Shown: positions 55,416-63,244 of the stretch, piece after piece
Position numbering within the stretch: the stretch's first letter is position 1
How the letters are laid out: the number at the start of each line of letters is the position of its first letter
From: Actinomycetospora endophytica
Lineage (GTDB): Bacteria > Actinomycetota > Actinomycetes > Mycobacteriales > Pseudonocardiaceae
Direction: 5' to 3'
DNA: 64,000 nt
NCBI RefSeq assembly: GCF_021026375.1
Contig: NZ_JAJNDB010000002.1
Coordinates: 372,001-436,000, forward strand
Made by a program: the position numbers and the translations under genes
The notes under the pieces: generated by a model
The model's database searches: none
Told to the model about the DNA's origin: nothing
Seen by the model: only the letters and a program-made list of their open reading frames with translations

Positions 55416-56307
55416 CGTGTGGCGTTCGCCAGGCCGATGGCTCTTGCTGGTCCGCAGAAGCGGGAGTGGCTCCGAGCATGTCCCGGGCAGTCGCGAGCTC
55501 GATCCTCTGCGGTCGGCCACAGCCGCGTGTACGTATTCAGACTGAGGTCGCTGAGCCACGACCTTGGCGAGGATCAGGACGGAGCGGTCCGGGGTTGTAC
55601 GGGTCGCTCCGAACCGCATTTCGGATGCCGCGGCTCCACCACCGCCAGTCTCGCCCCCCAGCTGACCAGCCAGCGTCAACATCCGGCCAGAAAGCTGATG
55701 TTCGTCGGCTCGAACGCTTGCTGCATGACCGAGTCGTGAGGCCGCGAACGCTGCTCGAAAGCGCGAAAATCCGGCCACATCGTCATCTTCGCTCTCTTCT
55801 TCGCCGAGACTCCCTGTGCCGCGATCAATAAGCAGCAGCGTAACGGCGAGATCGACCTGTGCGGCAACAACGGGAACGGTCTCCTCGGTGCCTGCTATCT
55901 GAAGCGCAATAAATGGGAGAATGTCAAGATGTTCACGTCCCGTCAGCAGGGAATTATCGCAGTCCGGCATCTCGTGTCGAAGTTCTGCGGACAGGCCCGC
56001 TGCAATATCGGCCCTGGTCGGTATTGGTTCATTAGTCGTTACGGCCGCCACATTCGTGTTCGGAGGCGCCACCCGCGCTGCTCCGTTGATCCACTGAGCG
56101 GTGGTTGTCGGCGGAGGAAGCGGCGGGACGTTGTTGATCTCCTGGTCGGCCCGCCACGAGGCTGGGCAGAGGGCCTCCCAGACCGACAGGGACGACCCGA
56201 AGTCGACCGCGTCGAGACATCTCGATGGGTCTGTCGTTCGCGCGGGTTCACCGTGTGTCGATGACGGAGCGCGCCTGCATCACCGCTGATGCAGCTACGA
56301 TGCAGGG
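55416..56307. other. 892-bp lower-GC region without a convincing gene
   Basis: By my count 55741-56040 is about 58% GC, far below its surroundings. One frame is open at 55740-56264 (175 codons, first ATG 55929) and encodes CGNNGNGLLGACYLKRNKW and SKFCGQARCNIGPGRYW, with paired Cys, but its 3' part is Arg-rich and noise-like. The same frame is open at 55419-55736 before a TGA. I recognise no family. It may be the remnant of an inserted element, next to a toxin-antitoxin module. Confidence 0.45.
56275..56305. promoter_or_regulatory. vapBC promoter and GATGCAG operator
   Basis: CTGCATC (56275-56281) and GATGCAG (56288-56294) form an inverted repeat with a 6-nt spacer; a third GATGCAG lies at 56299-56305. 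The -10-like TACGAT (56296-56301) sits between and overlaps the last copy, 6 nt before the vapB GTG. A VapB-type antitoxin bound here would block the promoter. Confidence 0.65.
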
Positions 56308-56538
56308 GTGCGTACCACCGTCGACCTGCCGATGGCTGTCCATCAGCGCGCGATGGAGATCGCCAGGGACACCGGTAGGTCGCTCTCCGCGGTGATCGCC
56401 GATCTGGCCGCCCGCGGCCTGGGGCAGCTCGATCAGCCCGTTGTGATCGCCACCGACCCACGGTCCGGCTTCCCCGTCATCACGGTCGGGCGCAGGGTCA
56501 CGTCGGAGCAGGTCGCGGCCGCATCGGACGAGGAGTGA
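56308..56538 (+). CDS. vapB: VapB-type antitoxin (ribbon-helix-helix)
   Basis: A 76-aa antitoxin. The N-terminal ribbon-helix-helix (RTTVDLPMAVHQRAMEIARDTGRSLSAVIADLAARGL) binds operator DNA; the tail (VIATDPRSGFPVITVGRRVTSEQVAA) is the toxin-wrapping part typical of CopG-like VapBs. The GTG at 56308 is probably leaderless. The stop overlaps vapC by 4 bp. The operator with repeated GATGCAG upstream suits autorepression by the complex. This pair lies in an island after ychF and could be there as a stabiliser. Confidence 0.88.
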   Translation: MRTTVDLPMAVHQRAMEIARDTGRSLSAVIADLAARGLGQLDQPVVIATDPRSGFPVITVGRRVTSEQVAAASDEE

Positions 56539-56939
56539 CGACCTACCTGCTGGACGCGAACGTCCTGATCGCGCTCACGGTCGCCGACCACGAGCACCAC
56601 GAAAGGACGTCTTCATGGGCGTCCGGAATCACGGGCTTCGCTGTGTGCCCGGTGGTCGAAGGTGCGCTGGTCCGCTTCCTCGTTCGCATGGGTGAGGGTG
56701 CTGCCGTCGCCCAGCAGTTGCTCCGCGCGGTCCACGCCGCACCGGGCTTCGAGTTCTGGCCGGACTCGGTCTCATACGCCGCATCCGATCTCAGTCGAGT
56801 ACGCGGGCACCGGCAGGTGACCGATGCGTACCTCGTGGGCTTGGCCGCGGGTCGGCCCGGCGGGGCGTTGGCGACGCTCGACGAAGGACTCGTGCAGTCC
56901 CACCCGGACCGGATCCTGTTGGTCCCGGCTCTTCGCTGA
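56535..56939 (+). CDS. vapC: VapC-type PIN ribonuclease toxin
   Basis: A 134-aa PIN-domain toxin, an Mg-dependent RNase usually aimed at tRNA or rRNA. Acidic site: Asp7 in YLLDANVLIAL, Glu in CPVVEGALVRFLVR and Asp in VTDAYLVGLAA; C-terminal LATLDEGL. Arrangement and length are standard, and the 4-bp overlap with the antitoxin (GTGA) couples translation. A full active site is present, so the module looks intact. Confidence 0.9.
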   Translation: MTTYLLDANVLIALTVADHEHHERTSSWASGITGFAVCPVVEGALVRFLVRMGEGAAVAQQLLRAVHAAPGFEFWPDSVSYAASDLSRVRGHRQVTDAYLVGLAAGRPGGALATLDEGLVQSHPDRILLVPALR

Positions 56940-57011
56940 CTCTCGGCGTCTGTGGCCTCCGCCACCGTACGATCCGGACCGAGATCCGGACGGGTGAGCA
57001 GGGGGCGCGCG

Positions 57012-58217
57012 GTGAGCGGTACCAGGGTGTTGGTGGCGGGGGCGAGCATCGCGGGGCCCGCGCTGGCCCACTGGCTGTCCCGGCGCGGGGCCGAGGTGAC
57101 CGTGGTGGAGCGGGCGCCCGAGCTGCGACCCGGCGGGCAGGCCGTGGACGCGCGCGGGGTGGCCCGGGAGGTCATCCGGCGCATGGGGCTCGACGCGGAG
57201 GTGCGCGCGGCCCGCACCGACACCGCGGGCGCGCAGACCGTGGACGCGGACGGGACGGTGCTGGAGACCTTCAGCGCGGAGGACCACGGCGGCGACGGGT
57301 ACATCGCGGAGATCGAGATCCTGCGCGGCGATCTGTCCCGGGTGCTCCACGACGACACCCGCGACGCCGTCGAGTACGTCTTCGGCGACCGGATCGCCGA
57401 GCTCACCCAGGACGCGGACGGGGTCGACGTGGCCTTCGCGGGCGGCGACCGGCGGCGCTTCGACCTGGTGATCGGGGCGGACCGGCTGCACTCGGCGCTG
57501 CGCGGGATGGTCTTCGGGCCGCACGAGCGGTTCGTCCGCCACCTCGGCCTGGTGCTGGCCTTCTACAGCGTGCCCAACGAGTTCGGGCTGGACCGCTGGC
57601 TGCTCGAGTACCAGGAGCGGGAGTCCGGACGCTCCGCGCTCCTGCGGCCCATCCAGGACGCGACCCGGGCGATGGCGATGTTCTCGTTCCCGCTGGCCGA
57701 CTTCGACGTCGACCACCGCGACATCCCGGCGCAGAAGGGGCTGCTGCGCGAGCGGACGGCCGGCCTGGGCTGGCTGACCCCTCGCCTCCTCGAGGAGCTG
57801 GACGACTCCCCGGACTTCTACCTCGACCAGGTCGCCCAGGTGGTGATGGACCGCTGGTCCGAGGGACGCGTGGCGCTGATCGGGGACGCGGCGTTCAGCT
57901 CGTCGCCGATGTCCGGGCAGGGCACTGGGCTGGCCCTCGTCGCGGCCTACCTGCTGGCCGGGGAACTGGCTGCCGCCAAGTGGGACCCGGAGTCCGCGTT
58001 CGCCGCCTACGAGCAGCGGATGCGCTCGTTCGTCGAGGCCAACCAGGAGATCGGCCGGATGCACGTCGCGAGCCTCGAGGCGGCCGACCCGGACGCCGAG
58101 CCGGGCCCGGAGCCCGACATGGAGGCGCTCACCGAGCTCGTCGAGCGCGCGATCAACGGGGTCGAGCTCCCCGACTTCGCCGGGGTGCCGGACTCCCGAG
58201 GCACTGTCATCGCCTGA
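57012..58217 (+). CDS. FAD-dependent monooxygenase (PHBH-like)
   Basis: A 401-aa group A flavoprotein hydroxylase. FAD/NAD(P)H motifs: RVLVAGASIAGPALAHWLSRRGAEVTVVERAPEL at the N-terminus (GxGxxG variant GASIAG), FDLVIGADRLHSALR, and VALIGDAAFSSSPMSGQGTGLALVAAYLLAGEL. Such enzymes hydroxylate aromatic or polyketide-like substrates using NAD(P)H. The GTG at 57012 follows a Gly-rich AGGGGGC; a -10-like TACGAT lies near 56968. With the muconolactone-isomerase-like and small genes downstream (49- and 32-bp gaps) it forms a likely catabolic operon. The substrate is unknown. Confidence 0.88.
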   Translation: MSGTRVLVAGASIAGPALAHWLSRRGAEVTVVERAPELRPGGQAVDARGVAREVIRRMGLDAEVRAARTDTAGAQTVDADGTVLETFSAEDHGGDGYIAEIEILRGDLSRVLHDDTRDAVEYVFGDRIAELTQDADGVDVAFAGGDRRRFDLVIGADRLHSALRGMVFGPHERFVRHLGLVLAFYSVPNEFGLDRWLLEYQERESGRSALLRPIQDATRAMAMFSFPLADFDVDHRDIPAQKGLLRERTAGLGWLTPRLLEELDDSPDFYLDQVAQVVMDRWSEGRVALIGDAAFSSSPMSGQGTGLALVAAYLLAGELAAAKWDPESAFAAYEQRMRSFVEANQEIGRMHVASLEAADPDAEPGPEPDMEALTELVERAINGVELPDFAGVPDSRGTVIA

Positions 58218-58266
58218 TCGACAGCGGTATGGTCAAGATCACCTTCAACCCCGCGGAGGATCGACG

Positions 58267-58581
58267 ATGCTGTTCCACCTCGATTTCCACGTCGAGTACG
58301 GCGCCGACTGGAACCAGAAGGACTTCTTCGCCATCTGGGCCCGCGAGGCCGAGGCTGCTCTCGGCGCCAAGAAGGCGGGCGTGGTCGTCGACCTCTGGAA
58401 GGCGGCGGGCGAGCGGCGGGTGATCGCCATCCTCGACGTCGACGGTCCCGACACCCTCGACGAGATCGCGTTCACCCTCCCGATCATGGTCGAGATGGGC
58501 CAGTTCGTGGACATCAAGGTCACTGCCCTGCGCCGGTACGAGGACTTCGCCGGCACCGTCACGAAGCTGCTCGAGAGCTGA
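58267..58581 (+). CDS. Muconolactone isomerase-family small protein
   Basis: A 104-aa protein with the ferredoxin-like alpha/beta fold of muconolactone delta-isomerase (MLFHLDFHVEYGADWNQKDFFAIWAREAEAALGAKKAGVVVDLWKAAGERRVIAILDVDGPDT, given here in family order). CatC-type enzymes isomerise muconolactone in the beta-ketoadipate pathway. No other cat genes are nearby, so its substrate may differ; a related group acts in polyketide or steroid ring processing. Follows the FAD monooxygenase by 49 bp, suggesting it processes the product. Confidence 0.75.
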   Translation: MLFHLDFHVEYGADWNQKDFFAIWAREAEAALGAKKAGVVVDLWKAAGERRVIAILDVDGPDTLDEIAFTLPIMVEMGQFVDIKVTALRRYEDFAGTVTKLLES

Positions 58582-58613
58582 GCGGCACGGCCGGACCGGG
58601 GGAGGCACCACCC

Positions 58614-58880
58614 ATGACCGAGTACCGGGTCCACCTCATGACCGACCTGCGCAGCCTCGACGACGACGGCCTCGACGACATCCTCGAACGTCTCGTCGAG
58701 GTCGGCGGGGTCCCCTCGGTGCCCTACGGCGTCCTCGAGGTCACCGGCAGCACCGAGGCCCCGGACGCGCGCGCGGCGGTCGACGAGGTGTGCCGGGTCC
58801 TGGAGCGCACCCTGCGGGCGATCAACCGCCCCGCCCGCGTGATCGGGGTGCAGGCCGGCGCGATCGGTCCGGACGACTGA
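58614..58880 (+). CDS. Small hypothetical protein, third gene of the monooxygenase operon
   Basis: An 88-aa acidic protein (YRVHLMTDLRSLDDDGLDDILERLVEVGG, then VPYGVLEVTGSTEAPDARAAVDEVCRVLERTLRAINRPARVIGVQAG). The predicted pattern beta-alpha-beta-alpha-beta suggests another ferredoxin-like dimer. It has a good GGGGGAG ribosome binding site 9 nt upstream and a 32-bp gap from the isomerase-like gene. I recognise no family. It may be a partner or chaperone of the preceding enzyme. The stop is 3 bp from the stop of the convergent luciferase-like gene. Confidence 0.7.
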   Translation: MTEYRVHLMTDLRSLDDDGLDDILERLVEVGGVPSVPYGVLEVTGSTEAPDARAAVDEVCRVLERTLRAINRPARVIGVQAGAIGPDD

Positions 58881-58883
58881 GCG

Positions 58884-59903
58884 TCACCGCCAGCCGAGCT
58901 CCGGGGCGAGGTGGGTCAGCACGGCATCGATCACGTGCGCGTTGTAGTCCACCCCGAGCTGGTTGGGCACGGTGAGCAGCAGGGTGTCCGCGGCCGCGAT
59001 CGCCTCGTCCTCGGCCAGCTCGGCGATCAGCTTGTCCGGCTCGCCCGCGTAGGTCTTCCCGAAGCGGGCTTCGCCGCCGTCGAGGTGGCCGACCTGGTCG
59101 GTCGAGTGCCGCTCGCGCCAGAACAGCTGGCGGTCGAGGTCGGACACGATCGGGAAGATGCTGCGGCTGACCGACACCCGCGGCTCGTGGTCGTGCCCGG
59201 CGGCGTCCCACGCGTCCCGGAAGCGCCGGATCTGCTCGGCCTGCAGCCGGTGGAACGGCACGCCGGTGTCCTCGGTGAGCAGCGTCGAGCTCATCAGGTT
59301 CATGCCCTGCGCCGCCGTCCACTCCGCGGTGGCCCGGCTGCCGGCGCCCCACCAGATCCGGTCCCGCAGCCCCGGGGAGTGCGGCTCGATCCGCAGCAGG
59401 CCGGGCGGGTTGGCGAACATCGGACGGGGGTTGGGCCGCGCGAAGCCCTCGCCGTCGAGGACCTCGAGGAACCGGCGCGTGTGCTCCCGGGCCAGGTCGG
59501 CGTCCGTCGTGCCCTCCGCCGGCTCGTGGCCGAAGTACCGGAAGCCGTCGATCACCTGCTCCGGGGAGCCCCGGCTGATGCCGAGCTGCAGGCGGCCGCC
59601 CGAGATCAGGTCCGCGGCGCCGGCGTCCTCGGCCATGTACAGCGGGTTCTCGTAGCGCATGTCGATCACGCCCGTGCCCAGCTCGATGCGGCTGGTCCGC
59701 GCGGCCGCGGCCGCGAGCAGGGGGAACGGGGACGCGAGCTGCTGCGCGAAGTGGTGGACCCGGAAGTAGGCACCGTCGGCGCCCAGCTCCTCGGCCGCCA
59801 CCGCCAGATCGATCGACTGCAGCAGGGAGTCCCCGGCGGAGGTCACCAGCGAGTGGCCCGACGGCGACCAGTGCCCGAAGGACAGGAACCCGATTCTCTT
59901 CAC
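58884..59903 (-). CDS. LLM-class flavin-dependent oxidoreductase
   Basis: A 339-aa bacterial luciferase-like monooxygenase (TIM barrel, FMN or F420). Features: IGFLSFGHWSPSG, LAVAAEELGADGAYFRVHHFAQQLASPFPLLAAAAARTSRIELGTGVIDMRYENPLYMAEDA (split in several strands), GGRLQLGISRGSPEQVIDGFRYFG and FGKTYAGEPDKLIAEL. It belongs to the group of monooxygenases with the start KRIGFLSFGHW seen in actinobacteria; F420 or FMN use cannot be told. Opposite strand to the FAD-monooxygenase operon but end to end with it, so a shared theme of oxidative metabolism is possible. Confidence 0.88.
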   Translation of the reverse strand: MKRIGFLSFGHWSPSGHSLVTSAGDSLLQSIDLAVAAEELGADGAYFRVHHFAQQLASPFPLLAAAAARTSRIELGTGVIDMRYENPLYMAEDAGAADLISGGRLQLGISRGSPEQVIDGFRYFGHEPAEGTTDADLAREHTRRFLEVLDGEGFARPNPRPMFANPPGLLRIEPHSPGLRDRIWWGAGSRATAEWTAAQGMNLMSSTLLTEDTGVPFHRLQAEQIRRFRDAWDAAGHDHEPRVSVSRSIFPIVSDLDRQLFWRERHSTDQVGHLDGGEARFGKTYAGEPDKLIAELAEDEAIAAADTLLLTVPNQLGVDYNAHVIDAVLTHLAPELGWR

Positions 59904-60126
59904 GCTTCAACCAACTCGGGGCGGGTGAACCGCATTCCGCAGCAGGGGTGGTCGTTGCGACCCGTCCCCGCTCGCCGGGTCGGTGTCCCTCGGCCGTGGG
60001 TGCCCCGACCTCGTCCCGGGCCATGAAGGCGATCATGACCAGGCGGAACTACTCCCCGAGGTCAGCACGCCACGGACGGTAGTCCACGATGGGGGGTCCG
60101 CTCGTCGTCGACCGTGAGGGGCCGGA

Positions 60127-61212
60127 GTGTCCGAGGACATGAGCAAGCGGCTGCTGGTGGCCATCTCGCACGCCCTCGAGCGCTTCGCGCTGGCCACCGA
60201 GGACGACGGCCCGACCCTGGTCATCGCCATGTTCCAGCGCTACTCCTACTTCGAGCGCGAGGCCGAGACCTACCGGCAGATCGCCGCGACCGGGGCCACC
60301 ACCCTCGTCGGACTCGTCGAGGACCTCCCGCCGACGCTGCCCCCGGGGATTGGGCACGTGCTGCTGGACGAGGACGAGGAACTGGCGCGCGAGTGGAGCG
60401 TGACCGTGCTGTCCCCGCACGCCGGGGCGACGCTGGTCGCCACCGACACCGAGACCGTCCACGAGCACGCGCCCACCCTCGAGGCGGGCCGGATGTTCGA
60501 CGGCCGCTGGTCCTTCCGCCGCGAGGACGCCTACCGCGAGACGCTCCGGCTGCGCGAGGCCCTCGACGGCCGGGCCGCGCCGGAACTGCTCGAGCGGCTC
60601 GACGAGGTCATGCGCGCGGTCGTCGCCCACCCCGACGACGCGGGTGACGGACGCACCGAGGTCGCGCTGCGCTACGTCGCCGGGCAGATGGACCGGGCCT
60701 TCCGCCGGGCCGCCCGGTTGCACACCGCCCTCGAGGCCGCGCCCGACGGCGACTCCCACGACCGCCTCAGCGGCATGCGCACCCAGGCGTTCCTGCAGCG
60801 CTGGACCGCGGGCGGGGCGAGCGGCACGCTCGCCATCGGCATGATCGGACTGCGGGTGCACACGATCGCCGGGTTGCGCGAGGCCCACGGTGTGCGCGCC
60901 GAGCACGCCGCGCTGGCCACCATCGGCGAGCAGATCCAGCAGGTCCTGCCCTCGCCGATCGACCGGGCGGTGCGGCTGCGCGACGGCGACTTCCTGCTGC
61001 TCTACCCGGCCCGCCACGACGACGACCTCGCCGCCTACCACGACGCCCTCACCCGGGCCCTCGACGACTGCGAGCACCGCTACCCGTTCATCCCCCTCCC
61101 GAGCTCGGCGGCGGCGCTCGTCACCCGGGTACGTCCGCTCCCGGTGCCCGAGCTGATGAACGCGGCCATCCACCACCCGCCGCACCAGTTGCTGCCGCTC
61201 GCGTACTCCTGA
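60127..61212 (+). CDS. DICT sensory domain protein with GGDEF-like C-terminus
   Basis: A 361-aa cytosolic protein. The N-terminal ~130 residues match the DICT sensor (KRLLVAISHALERFALATEDDGPTLVIAMFQRYSYFEREAETYRQIAATGATTLVGL), also found before GGDEF and HTH output domains. The C-terminal ~140 residues look like a degenerate GGDEF: IGLRVHTIAGLREAHGVRAEHAALATIGEQIQQ, then RAVRLRDGDFLLLYPAR, where the active-site GG(D/E)EF is RDGDF. Diguanylate cyclase activity is unlikely; a nucleotide or light-linked sensor role is possible. GTG 60127 or ATG 60139 may be the start. It is monocistronic. Confidence 0.75.
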   Translation: MSEDMSKRLLVAISHALERFALATEDDGPTLVIAMFQRYSYFEREAETYRQIAATGATTLVGLVEDLPPTLPPGIGHVLLDEDEELAREWSVTVLSPHAGATLVATDTETVHEHAPTLEAGRMFDGRWSFRREDAYRETLRLREALDGRAAPELLERLDEVMRAVVAHPDDAGDGRTEVALRYVAGQMDRAFRRAARLHTALEAAPDGDSHDRLSGMRTQAFLQRWTAGGASGTLAIGMIGLRVHTIAGLREAHGVRAEHAALATIGEQIQQVLPSPIDRAVRLRDGDFLLLYPARHDDDLAAYHDALTRALDDCEHRYPFIPLPSSAAALVTRVRPLPVPELMNAAIHHPPHQLLPLAYS

Positions 61213-61284
61213 CCCTCGCGCGATGAGTCCCGGCCGTCGGGCCGGTCCCACCTCGCGAGGGGACCGGATGAGGAGGAGCGGGAC

Positions 61285-61920
61285 ATGGGCACGCAGGTGG
61301 GGATGCTCGACGACGTGGCCGCGGAGCGGCTCCGGCTCGCCGACGACCTGGAGTCACTGACGCCGGGGCAGTGGGCGACCCCGTCGTTGTGCGCGGGGTG
61401 GACGGTGCACGACGTCGTCGCGCACCTGACGCTCTCGACGCGCCAGTCGGTGCCCTGGACGCTGTGGCGCACGGTGCGCGCCCGCGGCGATCTCGAGCGG
61501 GCGTTCGCCGACATGGCACGCGAGCGGGCGCGGGAGTTCCCGCCGGCGGACCTGATCGCGCAGCTCCGGGAGATGGCGCACGTCGACCGGCGCCTGGCCC
61601 TGGCCGGGGAGCTCGACCCGCTCAACGACCTGCTCGTGCACTCCCAGGACCTCGCGATCCCGCTCGGGCGGGCGCGAGAGCTCCCGGTCGAGCGTGCGCT
61701 GCCCTGTCTGCGGCACATCTGGGTGGCGCCGTTCGTCGGGGCCGCGAAGCGCTTCGCCGGGCTGCGGCTGATCGCGACGGATGCCGAGTGGGCCGAGGGC
61801 GAGGGGCCGGAGGTCCGCGGCCCGGTGGGTGCCCTGCTGCTGGCCGCGAACGGCCGCGCGGCCGGGGTCGAGGGCCTGCACGGGGAGGGTCTCGACGAGG
61901 CGCGGCGCCGGTTCGGCTGA
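61285..61920 (+). CDS. Maleylpyruvate isomerase-family mycothiol-dependent enzyme
   Basis: A 211-aa DinB-fold protein. N-terminal signature (LDDVAAERLRLADDLESLTPGQWATPSLCAGWTVHDVVAHLTLSTRQS) with the metal His, LNDLLVHSQDLAIPLGRAR holding the second His, and a C-terminal domain (LRLIATDAEWAEGEGPEVRGPVGALLLAANGRA). The family uses mycothiol as cofactor; its best-known member isomerises maleylpyruvate in gentisate breakdown, but many are of unknown substrate. Fits the mycothiol metabolism shown by mca. The glyoxalase-fold gene starts 66 bp downstream in the same direction. Confidence 0.85.
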   Translation: MGTQVGMLDDVAAERLRLADDLESLTPGQWATPSLCAGWTVHDVVAHLTLSTRQSVPWTLWRTVRARGDLERAFADMARERAREFPPADLIAQLREMAHVDRRLALAGELDPLNDLLVHSQDLAIPLGRARELPVERALPCLRHIWVAPFVGAAKRFAGLRLIATDAEWAEGEGPEVRGPVGALLLAANGRAAGVEGLHGEGLDEARRRFG

Positions 61921-61986
61921 GCTCGCCGAGGATGTGGAGTGGCTGACGTCCAGCGTCAGCACTGCCGCATCGCGGACACTGGGGGA

Positions 61987-62349
61987 GTGCTGAGCCGCCT
62001 GCACCACGTCCAGCTCGCCATGCCCGCCGGCCGCGAGGACGACGCCCGCGCGTTCTTCGTCGGGGTGCTCGGCATGACGGAGATCGACAAGCCGCCGGTG
62101 CTCGCGGCGCGGGGCGGGGCGTGGTTCCGGGCCGGCGGGGTCGAGATCCACCTCGGGGTGGAGCCGGACTTCGCGCCGGCCCGCAAGGCTCACCCCGGCC
62201 TCGTCGTCGACGACCTCGACGACGCCGCGCGCCGGGTGGCGACGACGGGTCAGGACGTCGGCTGGGACGCCGAGTTCCCCGGCTTCCGTCGCTTCTACGC
62301 CCACGACCCGTTCGGCAACCGCCTGGAGTTCCTGCAACCGCTGGACTGA
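61987..62349 (+). CDS. VOC (glyoxalase/bleomycin-resistance fold) protein
   Basis: A 120-aa vicinal-oxygen-chelate protein (LSRLHHVQLAMPAGREDDARAFFVGVLGMTEIDKP, GVEIHLGVEPDFAPARKAHPGLVVDDLDDAARRV, FYAHDPFGNRLEFLQP), with His near 6, His near 55 and Glu near 116 as metal ligands. The substrate is unknown; glyoxalase, dioxygenase or drug-binding roles share the fold. The GTG at 61987 follows GGGGGA closely. Its stop and that of the convergent hydrolase abut as the palindrome TGATCA at 62347-62352. Degenerate repeat sequence of the CATCGCTGAC type lies just upstream (61945-61976). Confidence 0.82.
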   Translation: MLSRLHHVQLAMPAGREDDARAFFVGVLGMTEIDKPPVLAARGGAWFRAGGVEIHLGVEPDFAPARKAHPGLVVDDLDDAARRVATTGQDVGWDAEFPGFRRFYAHDPFGNRLEFLQPLD

Positions 62350-63195
62350 TCACCCCCGGCTCCGGGATCGCACGAGGAAGCGGCCGGTCTCCCGCGCGAC
62401 GGCGGCGGGCTCGTCGAGCATCGACAGCACCCGCGCTCCGGGGATCTCCACGAGCCGACCGGCCGGGAAGAGCCCGGCGAGCCGGCGCCCGTGCTCCGGG
62501 GGCATCACACGGTTGTCCGGCGACCAGAGCACCAGGACCTCGCCCGGGAACCGCTCGAGCGCCGCGGTGTCCCGAAGGAGCGCCGCCCGGTCGAAGCGGG
62601 TAGCGACGTAGGCCGTCAGGTCGCGCAGCACCCCGTCGTCGTGCAGGACGGGGTCGGTCCACCGGCGCACGACGTCGTCGGGGATCGGGTCCCGCGCCAT
62701 CCGGCCGAACAGCAACGGCAGGCGCCGCAACCACGAGACCCGCAGCGGCCGGGCCGCGAGCCGTAGGCCGCCCGGCAGGCGCGCGGCGAGGCCGACCATC
62801 GCGCCAGGGAGCCCGGGCGGGAAGTTGTCGAACGCCTCGCAGGGGAGCACCACCTGGCGGTTCACCCGGGCGTCCCGGCCCCGCGCGGTGAGGAACAGCG
62901 CCCCGCCCCAGTCGCTGTGCACGAGCGTCACGTCGGTCAGGTCCAGCGCGTCGAGGAGATCGGCGACGAGGTCGACCATCGCGGGCAGCGTCAGGTCCGC
63001 GTCCTGGCGCATCGGGATCCGGTGGGCCCCGAGCGGGAGCACCGGGCGCACGTACCGGAACCCGGGCGGGAGCAGCGGCAGCACCGGGTCCCACACGGTG
63101 TGGTCCATGAGCAGCCCGTGCAGCAGGACGACGGGCGGGCCTTCGCCGCTCTCGGTGTACTCGACGGTCCCGGCCGGCAGGTCCAGCGTGTGCAC
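62350..63195 (-). CDS. Alpha/beta-hydrolase fold protein
   Basis: A 281-aa hydrolase-fold protein. Oxyanion-hole HG at 26-27 (VVLLHGLLMDHTVWDP), and the nucleophile elbow HSDWGG with Asp95, as in haloalkane dehalogenase and epoxide hydrolase groups. The acid turn SPDNRVMPPEHGRRLAGLFP is present, but the place of the catalytic His reads IPGARVLSMLDEP, with no His, so classical hydrolysis is doubtful. GTG 63195 has AGGAGG 4 nt upstream. It shares the palindrome at 63211-63228 with the divergent TetR regulator and is its likely target. Confidence 0.8.
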   Translation of the reverse strand: MHTLDLPAGTVEYTESGEGPPVVLLHGLLMDHTVWDPVLPLLPPGFRYVRPVLPLGAHRIPMRQDADLTLPAMVDLVADLLDALDLTDVTLVHSDWGGALFLTARGRDARVNRQVVLPCEAFDNFPPGLPGAMVGLAARLPGGLRLAARPLRVSWLRRLPLLFGRMARDPIPDDVVRRWTDPVLHDDGVLRDLTAYVATRFDRAALLRDTAALERFPGEVLVLWSPDNRVMPPEHGRRLAGLFPAGRLVEIPGARVLSMLDEPAAVARETGRFLVRSRSRG

Positions 63196-63210
63196 GACGC
63201 CTCCTGGAGT

Positions 63211-63228
63211 GTTCGCTCTAGAGCGAAC
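63211..63228. promoter_or_regulatory. Perfect 18-bp palindrome, TetR operator
   Basis: GTTCGCTCTAGAGCGAAC lies in the 49-bp gap between the divergent hydrolase and TetR starts. It abuts the TetR promoter: -10-like TAGCAT at 63233-63238, 6 nt before the GTG at 63245. One dimer site could control both genes. Confidence 0.75.
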
Positions 63229-63244
63229 GTTCTAGCATCGTGGC

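Noticed and set aside
55412..55831. 139-codon plus-strand frame in the low-GC island
   Set aside because: Arg/Ser-rich without motifs and overlapping another open frame; no ribosome binding site.
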